Notes: generated from the sequence alone by a model not told the origin. Shown: positions 23,068 to 34,960, counted from the first letter of the stretch. The stretch: DNA of 64,000 nt from Macrothele yani (GCA_039090855.1 CM077011.1:20833001-20897000), one strand, 5' to 3'. Translations and numbers: made by a program.

Positions 23068-23843
23068 CTAGAAAGACAAAAAGAAAACATCGAAAACACT
23101 CTAATCAGGAGAGGCTAAATAAAAACATACTTCCAGCCGCGAGGCAAAGCACTTTGTCTTTTGTCTCGGGCACTCAAGATTGTTGTAAAAAAATAAAACA
23201 ATCCATACCATAAGGTATGCCGAAAAAAAGTGAGATAGAAAAAAGAAACGTAAAAGAAAACAAATGCTGCGCCGCATTGGTTGAGAGTTTGTTACAACAG
23301 CCTTCAGGGTATAATCGGTGGCAGCAAATATCACCCACGTGAAAAAAAAAAAAAAAAAAAAAAAAGAAGGAAAACTTTTTGGACAATGTCATGTTATTTT
23401 TCTTTTCGCTATCGGAAACATAAAGAGATCGTTACAGAATTTCGAATTATTTCGGGAGGCACTTACCTTTTGGACGTAGATTCAGAAAAAGAGGTAGTGT
23501 TCTCCAAACGCTTTTATCTATAAAAGTGAAAGCATCTGCTGTGTAATAGGAGCAATAAGTTTTCGACAACATGGATTAAAGATTCATTGATACCTGGGGA
23601 GGTCTTTGAAAGTCTAACACATTCGAACAGGGCTTGCTTTTCCTTTTCTATTTACAATTTACGCACACAGTCTCCACTTCCAGGGAATATCGTGTAAGTT
23701 ATTTTAGAACTGATTATTGACTTCAATTTTAGTAAACCAGATGTAATGCTAAAAGAGCAAAAATAAAATTTAGAAAGATAAATTGCTTGGTTCTTGCGCA
23801 TGTGTGTAACATACTCGAGTTGACTTTTTGAATAACTGATATA
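23068..23843. other. Intron sequence with an A-run
   Basis: Contains the acceptor of the linker exon (minus strand) and a 25-base A-rich run near 23341-23366. No other feature recognised. Confidence 0.5.
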
Positions 23844-25262
23844 CACTAGCGGAGTGTGAAAAAAGAACACCAAGAAGGAATTGGCGGACGATCATGAAAT
23901 TTACATATGTCAATTGGGTCGAGTTTACGTAGGTGTGATCTTAATTTCGGGACCAAACCGGTGAGCACTTACGCCACAGCATGACATAATATGCAAATTA
24001 TCGTCGGTGGTATTTAAGGAGTACGGCGAATTGAAGGTAATCAGTCGTCGGCGTACGGACACGCGCGAGGACCCTGAAGAAGCTGCAATGCCTGGACATG
24101 GAAGACGTGTACGATTTCAGCAGTTATCGGATTTTGAGCGAGGTCGTCTAGTCGGACTCCGCGAGGCCGGGTGGTCGTATCGTGGTATTGCGGAGCGAAT
24201 TGGACGGGAAGTATCGGTGGTGGTACGATGGTGGCGTAGATGGTCCGAGGAACATTCCCACACGAGAAGACGTTGAACCGGGAGTCACAGACGGACTAAT
24301 GAGCGGACCTATCGACTCATAAGAAGAGCGGCGTTGTCAAGCAGAACATCCACTGCGACGTAAATCCGAGCTGCCGTTGCACCTGAGGTGACTGTGCGAA
24401 AAATCCGCAACCGTCTACGGGATACAGGACTACGTGCACGTGTGCCTCTGGCATGTGTACCTTTGACTCCAGCCCACCGTCAGAAACGGCTGAAGTGGTG
24501 TCGCCAACGTCTGCACTGGAGAACGCAATGGCGATCTGTTGTGTTCAGCGATGAAAGCAGATTCTGCTTGGGAGCCTCCGATGGCCGTATGCTTGTTCAC
24601 AGACGCACAGGGGAGCGTCCCCACCCTTCTTGCATCCACCAGCGACACACAGGGCCTACATCTGGTCTCCTGGTGTGGGGAGCGATCAGTTATCACTCCC
24701 GTACACAAATAGTGTTTGTACCGGGTACGTTAAACAGCACCTCCTACATCAACATCATCATTCAGCCCGTTGTTGTGTAATTTGTAAGGTCGGTACATCG
24801 TGGTGTTTTCCAGCTAGATAACGCACGCCCACACAAGGAACGTGCAACGCAACATGCACTTCAGGGTGTCAGACAACTTACATGACCTGCCCGTTCACCG
24901 GATTTGTCCCCCATTGAGCACGTGTGGGAGTTTATGGGGCAACGACTTATCCGGTCTCCACGGCCAGCCACGGCCAACCCCGATTTACGCGTCCAGGTTG
25001 AGGATGCTTGGAACTCAATACCCCAAACTTACATCCAACATCTGTACGACAGACTCCATGCCAGAATTGCACAGCGTGACGCAGTTCAACCTCGTACTAA
25101 CCATGTTACATGGAAATGTTATTTTTCAGTTTACTAGCAAATACAGCTGTATTTTGCCATAATGTTTTGACCACGTTATCCTCTGTATTCCGTCATTATG
25201 CTGTATAAATTTCGTTGGTATCAGACGACTCTTTCGTGGTGTTTTTTTTGTCACTAGGAATG
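23844..25262 (+). mobile_element. Tc1-like transposon, inactive
   Basis: The left end CACTAGCGGAGTGTGAAAAA follows TA (23842-23843), and a related inverted end (CGTGGTGTTTTTTTTGTCAC) lies at 25230-25255; the last bases and TA at the right are worn. The plus strand encodes a Tc1 transposase in pieces. SDFERGRLVGLREAGWSYRG starts near 24128. VVFSDESRFCLGASDGRMLV (first aspartate) lies at 24538-24597, WGAISYHSR near 24680, LDNARPHKE (second aspartate) near 24812-24838, and SPIEHVWEFMGQRL (glutamate) near 24910. Frameshifts near 24270-24390 and a stop near 24880 disable it. Confidence 0.88.
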
Positions 25263-25582
25263 CCACCGCGTTTATTTGAAACTCAAAGTTAGCACGCTCA
25301 AACTGCTATTAGAAACTTGAATACAAGAAAAAGTCTTTTAAATGGAGCGAGAACCCTTCAATATCATCGATGGGAAGCAATAGAGGAGGGCGTCTATAAC
25401 AGGAAACACAATTTATCAAACACGTGAATCCAGCCTTCCGTTCCTCATGCAACGAGGTAAATGATAAAACGATTTCCGATCATATTAGCATTTGCAATGA
25501 TCGGTCATACGACGCATACAAAATATTTTGATCACATCTGTGCGTAACTTCCAGATCCTTGTTTTGTACACTGACAATTCTA
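25263..25582. other. No feature recognised
   Basis: AT-rich spacer between a Tc1 element and a TTAA-flanked element. Confidence 0.5.
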
Positions 25583-25586
25583 TTAA

Positions 25587-26281
25587 GGCTGTCTTTGAAT
25601 GAGTGTCAGGGTTCATCTCCTACCCTATATCTGCAGTGTAAATTCTTTTGTAACGTTTTTTCCAAGACTACTACATTGTAGTGTTTGAAGTTTTTAGCAC
25701 AAATAAAAACAATCCATAGCTAATGTATGTCACAGCTGTTATTCCGAAAAAGTTGTAAGAATTGTTTTAAAAATTTAATTTATCTGACTCGAAAGCATTC
25801 CAACTTGGCGCTAAATGGCGGGATAGGCTCGTATAGCAGTGTTTCTATCTGGAAGCAACCAAATCTCTTATTTCTTTCTGATTTTTTGAATTATCTGAGC
25901 CAAATAGATATCAATCAATAGGGGGAAAAGTGAGATTGGTAACGTGTTTTCTGTAGATCATTTTAAATCCTACTGTATGTTCATTTTTTGAAAATAAAAT
26001 GTACACATTATCAGATAAAATCTGAATTTGAGTATAGAAACTCGGAATAGTTACTAAGCTCCACCCCCAAATGATATCATTGGTTGAAACATAACAGGGC
26101 GCATTTTGTCTTTTCATTGTGGAGCCAACGAGTGACAGCTGCCATTCTGTATGTGGTGAGGTCTCCAGTAATTCGCTGACGCCAACTCCTGGGACTCAAG
26201 ACGAACAAGCCACGCCCAAGGAGTAATTGTTTGCGCCATCTATCGCAGAAGATGAACCCTAACACTCATTTAAAGGCAGCC
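25587..26281. mobile_element. TTAA-flanked element with 37-bp inverted ends
   Basis: TTAA at 25583-25586 and 26282-26285 bracket inverted repeats that agree at 32 of 37 positions (GGCTGTCTTTGAATGAGTGT at the left; the right end reads GGCTGCCTTTAAATGAGTGT on the minus strand). At 695 bp with no recognisable transposase it looks like a MITE of a TTAA-targeting family. One minus-strand frame (26077-26265) has no known motif. Confidence 0.65.
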
Positions 26282-26285
26282 TTAA

Positions 26286-26639
26286 TCAAACACTTAAATC
26301 TAATAAAAAGAGAATATGATTAAAAATTTGAACAGCTACGTCCATGATGGGCATTATTAAGGGATAATATTCGATAGCTGTAAATGTAACTTACTATTGT
26401 TATTAAGGAAGTTGTAAATAAGTAAAACTTCATTACCTTTTATTCTTTAATTCCTCCCCCCATCCTTTTTGACAAGTGTTAGCTCTTTAATACACTCCAT
26501 GGACAAAGCAATAGACACATCTACTTTCTAGCTTGGTTGTCCTCCTCTCGCTCAAATAAACAGCCTGTACACGAAGAGGCATTGACTCCACCAGATGCCA
26601 GAGGGTTTTCGGAAGTAATGCCGACCATGCCTGCTGCAG
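26286..26639. other. No clear feature; possibly start of the next element
   Basis: About 26521-26640 is less AT-rich than its surroundings and may be the truncated 5' part of the Penelope-like element that follows, but no motif confirms this. Confidence 0.4.
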
Positions 26640-26659
26640 CTTTATAAAAAGTTAAATTT

Positions 26660-27484
26660 TTGCCTTTTTTGGATTTTCGTATAATTTGCGATGCAAATAC
26701 TAATTCTCTGTCTTTCTGTGTTTGTCGAAAACCAACTAATTGCAATAGCCATATCCGATTTAACTTATCACACCCAATCCCCCAAAAATTATCTGCTATC
26801 AATTTTCTTATTAGAAGAGCCTTCACGCATTCTTCAAACGATAGCCATATACAGTCTGAGATTAATTTCATTTTCAAATTGGCGGATAAACATGGATACC
26901 CAAGGATGATGGTTAACAAATTATATAACAGAATACTAAATGAACGAAACATTAGTCTGAAGCAAGACCCGAGGCCTAATAAAAGGTACGCGGGAGAATT
27001 GGATCAACATCCCCATATCAACAATGCACTATCTCGTATTTGCTCACAACATAGTATACAGTTTGGCACCCGATCACGAAACCTTCTATCAGCTGTTAAA
27101 AAAGATCGAGGAACAACTGATATCATGAGCAAATGGGGTGTATACAATATTCCACTACTGGACCCTACTACAGGTGAACACGTCATCAATTATATAGGCT
27201 CGACACGTAGGAGCTTATGTACCCGTGTCTATGAACATAAATACGATATCCGAACCAGTAGTAACAATACGAATTTATCAAGGAATGTCGTTAGTGAAAT
27301 CCTGCAGCCAGACTGGGCGAACATTAAACTACTGAACACTCCAATGTATACACACTCGCTGCATTTTGTTGAAAGCATGTATATTGAAGCCTTTAGGGAC
27401 AATTGCTGCAATGACTACACACCTACGGACATTTCAAAAATTTGGAAAGACCATATCACCAACTTGAACTTTAAATTACAGTAG
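26660..27484 (+). CDS. Penelope-like protein, C-terminal part with GIY-YIG endonuclease
   Basis: An uninterrupted 274-codon frame, though the true start is missing. Residues 1-30 (PFLDFRI, then VCRKPT) match the end of the Penelope reverse transcriptase. Residues 35-130 form the linker (SEINFIFKLADKHGYPRMMV near 64-83). Residues 155-255 are a GIY-YIG nuclease: GVYNIPLLD, INYIGSTRRSLCTRVYEHK with the conserved arginine and histidine, and VESMYIEAF with the late glutamate. The nuclease nicks the target DNA for priming. A cysteine pair (NCCND) near residue 256 is shared with the copy at 7490-9690. The open frame suggests relatively recent insertion; the 5' truncation makes it non-functional alone. 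Confidence 0.85.
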   Translation: MPFLDFRIICDANTNSLSFCVCRKPTNCNSHIRFNLSHPIPQKLSAINFLIRRAFTHSSNDSHIQSEINFIFKLADKHGYPRMMVNKLYNRILNERNISLKQDPRPNKRYAGELDQHPHINNALSRICSQHSIQFGTRSRNLLSAVKKDRGTTDIMSKWGVYNIPLLDPTTGEHVINYIGSTRRSLCTRVYEHKYDIRTSSNNTNLSRNVVSEILQPDWANIKLLNTPMYTHSLHFVESMYIEAFRDNCCNDYTPTDISKIWKDHITNLNFKLQ

Positions 27485-27703
27485 TAATAAATTAAATATT
27501 ATCAACAATTTACCAATATGACAATAACATTCATTTGTAACAAAATTTCTATTTAATGTAAAATTGCTGTATAGGAATTGTATTTTTGTTCCGATGTAAT
27601 GGCAACAGTCACGACCCACATGACACTAAGATTCTTTCCCATAGTGCATCGCAGCACTCCTGTAGAAAAGCTAAGCGAGTGTTGAATTACTCTTCTGTAC
27701 CAC

Positions 27704-27732
27704 CTGATGATGCGGTGAATGTTGCCCCGGAA
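27704..27732 (+). ncRNA. Worn hammerhead-like core of Penelope element
   Basis: CTGATGA at 27704-27710 is followed by an imperfect hairpin (GCGGTGA against TTGCCCC) and GGAA in place of GAAA. It sits at the same place, after the endonuclease frame, as the cores at 9616 and 18346. Probably inactive. Confidence 0.4.
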
Positions 27733-27774
27733 GTACTAATGGGGTATTTTAATCTGTAAGTAGTTTCATCTTTT

Positions 27775-28205
27775 ATTACATATCGTACCAAGACGGTGAA
27801 GTTTTTATATTTCATTTGACACATTTGTACGAAGTTACTTTTTCATCTATATGTAAGTACTGCTGTTGCATTAAATACGACCAATGTACTCCATTTGTAT
27901 TTATGCCTAAGTATAATAAAAACTTGTGTTTCCCTCACGTTTCCAGCCTTCTACTTACCACAGCCGTTTCTACCATATGTAATTTCCCACTAATTCGTTG
28001 ATTCTCTACACGTTTCTAATTGATCTCTTTCCCGTATCTCTCATGGTTTCAGAGATAGGAGTGCTAACTTCCACAGTGTGCCACTAGGGGCGCTGCGGTC
28101 ACCCTGATCTGATAGCGCATGGTTATTTTACTATACCATACTTTACTTCCACAGCTCTAGCTGTTTTTGTTCCCAAATTATTGAGGTGTCTTAGGAGTTT
28201 AGGAA
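27775..28205. other. No feature recognised
   Basis: Between Penelope and LINE elements. Contains GCCACTAGGGGCGCTGCGG near 28081, similar to an insulator (CTCF) core but one base short. Confidence 0.45.
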
Positions 28206-28206
28206 T

Positions 28207-31078
28207 CAACCTGTGTATGTATGTATGTCATCATCTTCATCATTGTCAACCATTCACAATCCACTGCTGGACGAAGGTCTCCCCAAGTTTCCTCCACAAC
28301 GGTCTGTCTTGTGCCAGTCTCCTCCATGTCACTCCCGCATACTTTCAAATTTCATCCACCCATCTTCCATGTGGTCTTCTGGGTCTTTTCCTGTCCTTTG
28401 GAATCCAATCTAAAATTTCGGCTGTCCATCGATGGTCTGTTCTTCTGGCAGTATGTCCAGCCCATTGCCATTTCAGGGATTTAACTCTGATCATGATGTC
28501 TTCCACTCTTGTCATTTTTCGGATCCACGAGTTCCTCTTCTTATCTCTCCTGGTTACACCAAGCATGCACCTCTCCATGCTGCTTTGAGTTGTCTGCAGC
28601 CTTTGTATGTCTCTTTTAGCTGCGGTCCACGTCTCTGCACCATACGTAAGCACTGGAAGGATGCATTTATCAAACACTTTTCTTTTAAGACATAATGGCA
28701 TATTGCTCTTGAAAATTATGCTGTTTCTTCCAAAAGCTCTCCAGGCAAGTTTTGTACGCCGATTAATTTCTTCACCAATGTGACCCTCACTTGATATCTG
28801 CTGTCCAAGATAAACGTACGTGTCTGTTATCTCCAGCTCTTCTCCATCAATCGATAAATCTTCATTTCTTGTAAAAGCATTGTACATCACTTTTGTCTTC
28901 TGAAAGTTCATTTTTAATCCCACTTCTTTACTCTTGTCAGCAAGTTCCTGGATCATACTCTGTAGCTCTGATGGGGTAGTTGCAAAAATGACTATGTCAT
29001 CAGCAAAACGAAGGTGGGTTAGATAATCCTCCATTAATCTTTATCCCTTTGTTTTCCCAGTTCAGTGATTGAAAGACATTTTCCAATGTGGCATTAAAGA
29101 GCTTAGGAGATATGGTGTCACCTTGTCTCACTCCTTTTCCAATTTTTATGTGTCTTGTATTTTCAAACAGCCGAATCTTTGCACTTGCATTTTCATAGAT
29201 GTTATTAATAATATTAATGTATGCATATTCAATACCGCAGGATTTCAGAGCCATTGCAACTGCTGATGGTTTCACCGAATCAAAGGCTTTTTCATAATCG
29301 ATAAAAGCCATGCACAATGGAAGTTCATATTCCCTCGCTCTTTCAATTAGTTCTCTCAGTACGTGGATATGATCTATTGTGCTGTAGCAACTCCTGAATC
29401 CAGCTTGTTCTCTCGGTTGAGCCATGTCCAGTGTCACCTTCAAGCGGTGTGAAAGAACTTTAGTGAAGATTTTATAAACCACTGATAGGAGGCTGATAGG
29501 TCTGTAGTTCCTGAGATCCTCAATGTCACCTTTTTTATGTAGCAAGATCATTGTAGCGTTGTTCCAATCCTAAGGAATCTTCCCTTCATTAAGGCATCGT
29601 GTGAAAATTTGGGCGAGTACTGTTTCGATTTCTCCATTTGCTTCTTGTATTATGTCTACAGTAATTCCATCTTCTCCTGGAGCTTTTCCCCGCTTCATGT
29701 TCTTGATTGCATGTGCAACTTCTGCTGGAAGGACGGGAAGAACTCTGGTACTGGTACCTTTCATGATGTCTGGAGTACATGTATCATCCCTTTCATGTAA
29801 TTTGTAGTAGAAATCTTTCACTCTTGTCAAAATTTCGCCTCTATTTCTTGTTACAGAACCATCTTCTTTTCTCAGTGCCATAATCTGTTTTTTCCCCTTA
29901 CGGAGATATCCCTTTGCTATCTTTAGGCTTTGGTTGTTTTCAATTGCTTTCCTTACTAGTTCACAGTTGAATTTCCTTACGTCTTCAGTGATACTTTTTC
30001 GTACTGTCTCGCATAGCTCTATATATTCCACTTTGGAAGTCACATCTTCTTTAGTTGTCCTCATCACTCTTCTTTTTTGCATCAACATTTTGGGTTTTCC
30101 TGATAATTTGTTCACATGCACTTTGTTCTTAGACCCAGCTAATTTTGTTGCTGTTTCCATAAGAGCTTTGGTTACTTTTCTGTTAACTTCAGAAATATCC
30201 ACTTCTTCCGATGTTAGGCATTCTAAAGCAGAGAATCTGTTCTTCAGTTCCAATTTGAAGATATTATGGTGTTTTTTAAGGTTGGTTATGTCAATACATT
30301 TTGTTTGTCTTATGAGCTTGCTACGTTCGAGTTTAGTGTTGAGGTGCATCTTACATCTCACCAATCTATGGTCACTGCCTGTGTTGAACTTGTTTAGCAC
30401 ACTGCAGTCTTCTATGACGAATTTTTTGTTACACATAATAAAATCAATTTCACTTGTCGTCCCATTTGGATGTCTCCATGTCCATTTCCTGTGTGGCGTT
30501 TTCTTGAAAAAGGAGTTCAAGATGAAAAACCCTTCTGCCTCTGCAAACTCTACGAGAGTATTTCCACGCTGGTTTCTGTTGCCGTGACCGAATTTACCTA
30601 CTGAAGTTTCATTCTGTTGCTGTTGCCCTATTTTTGCATTGAAATCTCCCATAATTATCTTCAAGTGCTGCTTACCTTTATTATTTAGATCACGAATTTC
30701 CTCATAAAATTCTTCAATTTCTTCTTCAGCATGACTTGTGGTGGGTGAATAAGTTTGAATAATCTGAGCCTGGTATCTTCTCGAGAGTTGGATAACGAGT
30801 CGTGCAGCTCTGTCAGAGGAACTTTCAACTTCTACAACTTTATCCTTCAGTTTCTTGTTTATTATAAATCCAACATCACTAGTTCTGCCAGTATCTGTCC
30901 CACGATAGTAGAAGAGATGTCCACTTTTCAGTTCAATGAGATCTTCTCCTTTTCTCCTTACCTCACTTAGCCCGATGATGTCCCACTTGATCCTTTGTAG
31001 TTCCTCTTCCAATTCAAGAAGCCTTGAATCAGAAGATAGGGAGCGTCCGTTGTACGTAGCCAAGGTCAGCATCAGTAT
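28207..31078 (-). mobile_element. RTE-type LINE, near full length, minus orientation
   Basis: A non-LTR retrotransposon with an apurinic-type endonuclease followed by reverse transcriptase and a C-terminal domain, and a 3' end in short ATG/ATAC repeats rather than poly(A), as is usual in the RTE clade. It starts at the first codons of the protein and lacks the 5' untranslated part kept by the plus copy. The two copies are head to head, about 60-360 bp apart. Confidence 0.88.
28345..31072 (-). pseudogene. LINE endonuclease-reverse transcriptase with few lesions
   Basis: The frame starts at 31072 (MLTLATYNGRSL). Endonuclease motifs are GLSEVRRKG, IMGDFNAKIG (catalytic aspartate and asparagine) and TGSDHRLV (catalytic aspartate-histidine), within the first 240 residues. 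Reverse-transcriptase motifs follow: APGEDGI near 29680, NYRPISLLSVVYKIF near 29500, AFIDYEKAFDSV near 29300 (catalytic aspartate), GVRQGDTISP near 29120 and HLRFADDIVIF near 29000 (catalytic pair). The C-terminal region has WAGHTARRTDHRWTAEILDW. Lesions seen: a stop codon at 29568-29570, a one-base shift near 29030, and a stop after WVDEI near 28345. The plus copy has sense codons at both stop positions. No frame is functional as it stands. Confidence 0.87.
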
Positions 31079-31116
31079 GTATGTATATATATATATATAT
31101 GCATATATATATATGG
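31079..31116. repeat. (TA)n and GTAT microsatellite
   Basis: GTATGTATGTA followed by alternating TA, interrupted by GCATA. It abuts the truncated 5' end of the minus LINE. Confidence 0.8.
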
Positions 31117-31139
31117 GATTTAAGGTCAGGTGATGCGTA

Positions 31140-34100
31140 ACATCACAGCCTCTCCTTGACAAATGTCAAACCCGCCTTCTCGTGGTACATCCTGTTCCCA
31201 CTAAAGGGGCTCTGACGACCGCCAATAGCGGTATAACTATACCATCGGGATTAGAGGAAATACTATTCCACACTCACCAAGCAGCTTGGCCAGCGTGGTG
31301 AGTTATGGCCAAACCCCTCCAAAATGACTCCACAACTTAAATCTTGGCCCTCAGTCTCCTGCAGCTGGAATGTACCTGGCCAAGACAGCGGCCAGTGCGA
31401 CATGAAGGCAGAGGGTTCTAAGAACCCCCGGAGAACCGGACTAGGCTGCCATCTGATGCTGACCTTGGCTACGTATAATGGACGCTCCCTATCTTTTTAT
31501 TCAAGGCTTCTTGAATTGGAAGAGGAACTACAAAGTATCAAGTGGGACATCGTCGGGCTAAGTGAGGTAAGGAGAAAAGGAGAAGTTCTCATTGAACAGA
31601 AAAGTGGACATCTCTTCTACTATCGTGGGACTAATACTGGCAGAACTAGTGGTGTTGGATTCATAATAAACAAGAAACTGAAGGATAAAGTTGTAGAAGT
31701 TGAAAGTTCCTCTGACAGAGCTGCACGGCTCGTTATCTAACTCTCGAGAAGATACCAGGCTCAGACTATTCAAATTTATGCACCCACCACAAGTCATCCT
31801 GAAGAAGAAATTGAAGAATTTTATGAGGAAATTCGTCATCTAAAAAATAAAGGTAAGCAGCATTTGAAGATAATTATGGGAGATTTCAATGCAAAAATAG
31901 GACAACGGCAACAGAATGAAACTTCAGTAGGTAAATTCGGTCACGGCAAGAGAAACCAGCGTGGAAATACTCTCGTAGAGTTTGCAGAGGCAGAAGGGTT
32001 TTTCATCTTGAACTCCTTTTTCAAGAAAAAGCCACACAGGAAATGGGCATGGATACATCCAAATGGGACGACAAGTGAAATTGATTTTATTATGTGTAAC
32101 AAAAAATCGTCATAGAAGACTGCAGTGTGCTAAACAAGTTCAACACAGGTAGTGACCATAGATTGGAGAGATGTAAGATGCACCTCAACACTAAATTCGA
32201 ACGTGGCAAGCTCATAAGACAAACAAAATGTATTGACATCACCAACCTTAAAAAACACCATAATACCTTCACGTTGGAACTGAAGAACAGATTCTCTGAT
32301 TTAGAAGGCCTAACATCGGAAGAAGTGGATATTTCTGAAGTTAACAGAAAAGTAGCCAAAGCTCTTATGGAAACAGCAACAAAATTAGCTGGGTCTAAGA
32401 ACAAGTTGCATGTGAACAAATTATCAGGAAAACCAAAATAATGATGCAAAAAAGAAGAGAAATGAGGACAACTAAAGAAGATGTGACTTCCAAAGTGGAA
32501 TATATAGAGCTATGCGAGACAGTACGAAAAAGTATCATTGAAGACGTAAGGAAATTCAACAGTGAACTAGTAAGGAAAGCAATTGAAAACAACCAAAGCC
32601 TAAAGATAGCAAAGGGACATCTCAGTAAGGGAAGAAAACAGATTATGGCACTGAGAAAAGAAGATGGTTCTGTAACAAGAAATAGAGGCGAAATTTTGAC
32701 AAGAGTGAAAGATTTCTACTCCAAATTATATGAAAGGGATGATACATGTACTCCAGACATCATGAAAGGTACCAGTACCAGAGTTCTTCCAGTCCTCCCA
32801 CCAGAAGTTGCACATGCAATCAAGAACATGAAGCAGGGAAAAGCTCCAGGAGAAGATGGAATTACTGTAGACATCACACAAAAAGCAAGTGGAGAAATCG
32901 AAACAGTACTCCCCTAATTTTTCACTCGATGCCTTAATGAAGGGAAGATACCTGAGGATTGGAACAACGCTACAATGATCCTGCTACATAAAAAAGGTGG
33001 CATTGAGGATCTCAGGAACTACAGACCTATCAGCCTCCTATCAGTGGTTTATAAAATCTTCACTAAAGTTCTTTCACACCGCTTGAAGGTGACACTGGAC
33101 ATGGGTCAACCGAGAGAACAAGCTGGATTCAGGAGTGGCTACAGCACAATAGATCACATCCACGTACTGAGGGAACTAATTGAAAGAGCGAGGGAATATG
33201 AACTTCGATTGTTCATGGCTTTTATCGATTATGAAAAAGCCTTCTATTCGGTGAAACCGTCAGCAGTTACAATGGCTCTGAAATCCTGCGGTATTGAAGA
33301 TGCGTACATTAATATTACTAATAACATCTATGAAAATGCAAGTGCAAAGATTCGGCTGTTTGAAAATACAACACACATAAAAATTGGAAAAGAAGTGAGA
33401 CAAGGTGACACCATATCTCCGAAGCTCTTTAATGCCCCATTGGAAAATGTCCTTCAATCACTGAACTGGGAAAACAAAGGGATAAAAATTAATGGAGATT
33501 ATCTAACTCACCTTCGTTTTGCTGATGACCTAGTCCTTTTTGCAATAAAAAACATCAGAGCTACACAGTATGATCCAGGAACTTGCTGACAAGAGTAAAG
33601 AAGTGGGATTAAAAATGAATTTTCAGAAGACAAAAGTGATGCACAATGCTTTTACAAGAAATGAAGATTTATCGATTGATGGAGAAAAGCTGGAGATAAC
33701 AGGCACGTACGTTTATCTTGGACAGCAGATATCAAGTGAGGGTCACATTGATGAAGAAATTAATCGGCATACAAAACTTGCCTGAAGAGATTTTATAAGA
33801 AGCAGCATAATTTTCAAGAGGAATAGGCCATTATGTTTTAAAAGAAAAGTGTTTGATCAATGCATCCTTCCAGTGCTTACGTATGGTGCAGAGACGTGGA
33901 CCTTAACTAAAAGAGGCATACAAAGGCCGCAGACAACTCAAAGATGCACGGAGAGGTGCATGCTTGGTGTGGCCAGGAGAGATAAGAAGAGGAACTCGTG
34001 GATCCGAAAAATGACAAGAGTGGAAGCCATCATGATCAGAGTTAAATCCCTGAAATGGCAATGGGCTGGGCATACTGCCAGAAAAACAGACCATAGACGG

Positions 34101-34305
34101 ACAGCCAAAATTTTAGATTGGACTCCAAGGGACAGGAAAAGACCCAGAAGAAGACCACATGGGAGATGGGTGGATGAAATTCAAAAGTATGCAGGAGTGA
34201 CTTGGAGGAGACTGGCACAAGACAGACCGTTGTGGAGGAAACTTAGGGAGACCTTCGTCCAGCAGTGGATTGATAATTATTGATGATGATGATGATGACA
34301 TATAT
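31140..34305 (+). mobile_element. RTE-type LINE, plus copy with 5' untranslated part, decayed
   Basis: Same family as 28207-31078, in opposite orientation. About 300 bp of 5' untranslated sequence (containing GGCTCTGACGACCGCCAATA) precedes the protein start near 31456. Endonuclease motifs lie at 31456-32210 (GLSEVRRKG, IMGDFNAKIG, SDHRLERC). Reverse-transcriptase motifs lie at 32815-33540 (APGEDGI, NYRPISLLSVVYKIF, HLRFADDLVLF), and the C-terminal region runs to 34283 (HGRWVDEIQKYAGVTWRRLA). It ends with (GAT)n. Stops near 31738 and 32917 and shifts near 32105, 32440 and 33550-33570 kill it. It carries more lesions than its partner. Confidence 0.88.
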
Positions 34306-34367
34306 ATATTATAGTTTTATAATGTAAATTAAAATTTAAGAACAAATATTTAATAAAAATATTAAGC

Positions 34368-34960
34368 CTTTCACCGGCTGATGTACGGTGCTTGAACTAA
34401 ACGGTGGCAAAAATTTGAGCTTCCTCCAAACAAAAATGTTCGCATAGCGACGGTGTTTTACGAAAGCTCGGTAAAATAATTTATCTTTACCATCTCTCAT
34501 CTCAGCCGCCACGAAAATGAACATGCCCTAGGTAATAAGCTTCCCCTTCTAGTCCTATATTCCCTGTTCCATGACCTAAAACATGATAGGGAAGGGCTAG
34601 TCTCTCTGACACGAACAACATGCACCTGGATAAAAAAATGTTATTAAAATGTATTATATCTCCTTCCTTAAATTCATCTCCATTGGCATAATCCTTCATC
34701 ATTTAATTTGTCAGAAGGGATTGACATCAATCAGACACCTGAATGACCGGTCTGAATAACAAATCTAAGGGAGGAACCAACTATTTTCGATGATCTAGTC
34801 TTTAAGGTAACTCGTACGAGCAGCTTTGGGGCCACTAAACATTCCCCGAAGAAATTCGTTCCAGTAGTGTTCGGCACAGTGAATATACTCGTTGGAGTTA
34901 AATTCAGCCATTTTTGTTAACCCTGAGTTAACTCGTTCCAGCCGGTTAGAGGGTTGTATG
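34368..34960 (+). repeat. Dispersed repeat family, copy 3
   Basis: Same block order as 4093-4660: GTTTTACGAAAGCTCGGTAA near 34452, CCCCTTCTAGTCCTATATTC near 34544, CTCTGACACGAACAACATGC near 34604, and TTCCAGCCGGTTAGAGGG at the right end. Non-coding. Confidence 0.75.

Larger units (their letters stand above)
26640..27770 (+). mobile_element. Penelope-like element, 5'-truncated
   Basis: Carries one long open frame (26660-27484) for the end of the reverse transcriptase and a full GIY-YIG domain, a 3' untranslated part, and a worn hammerhead-like core at 27704-27732. The reverse-transcriptase catalytic region is absent, so it cannot copy itself. It is a different subfamily from the copy at 7490-9690, judged by protein differences. 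Confidence 0.85.

Noticed and set aside
28079..28100. CTCF site near 28081
   Set aside because: One base short in the core compared with the consensus; kept only as a note.
29934..30587. Plus-strand 217-codon frame
   Set aside because: Antisense shadow of the LINE endonuclease-reverse transcriptase gene.
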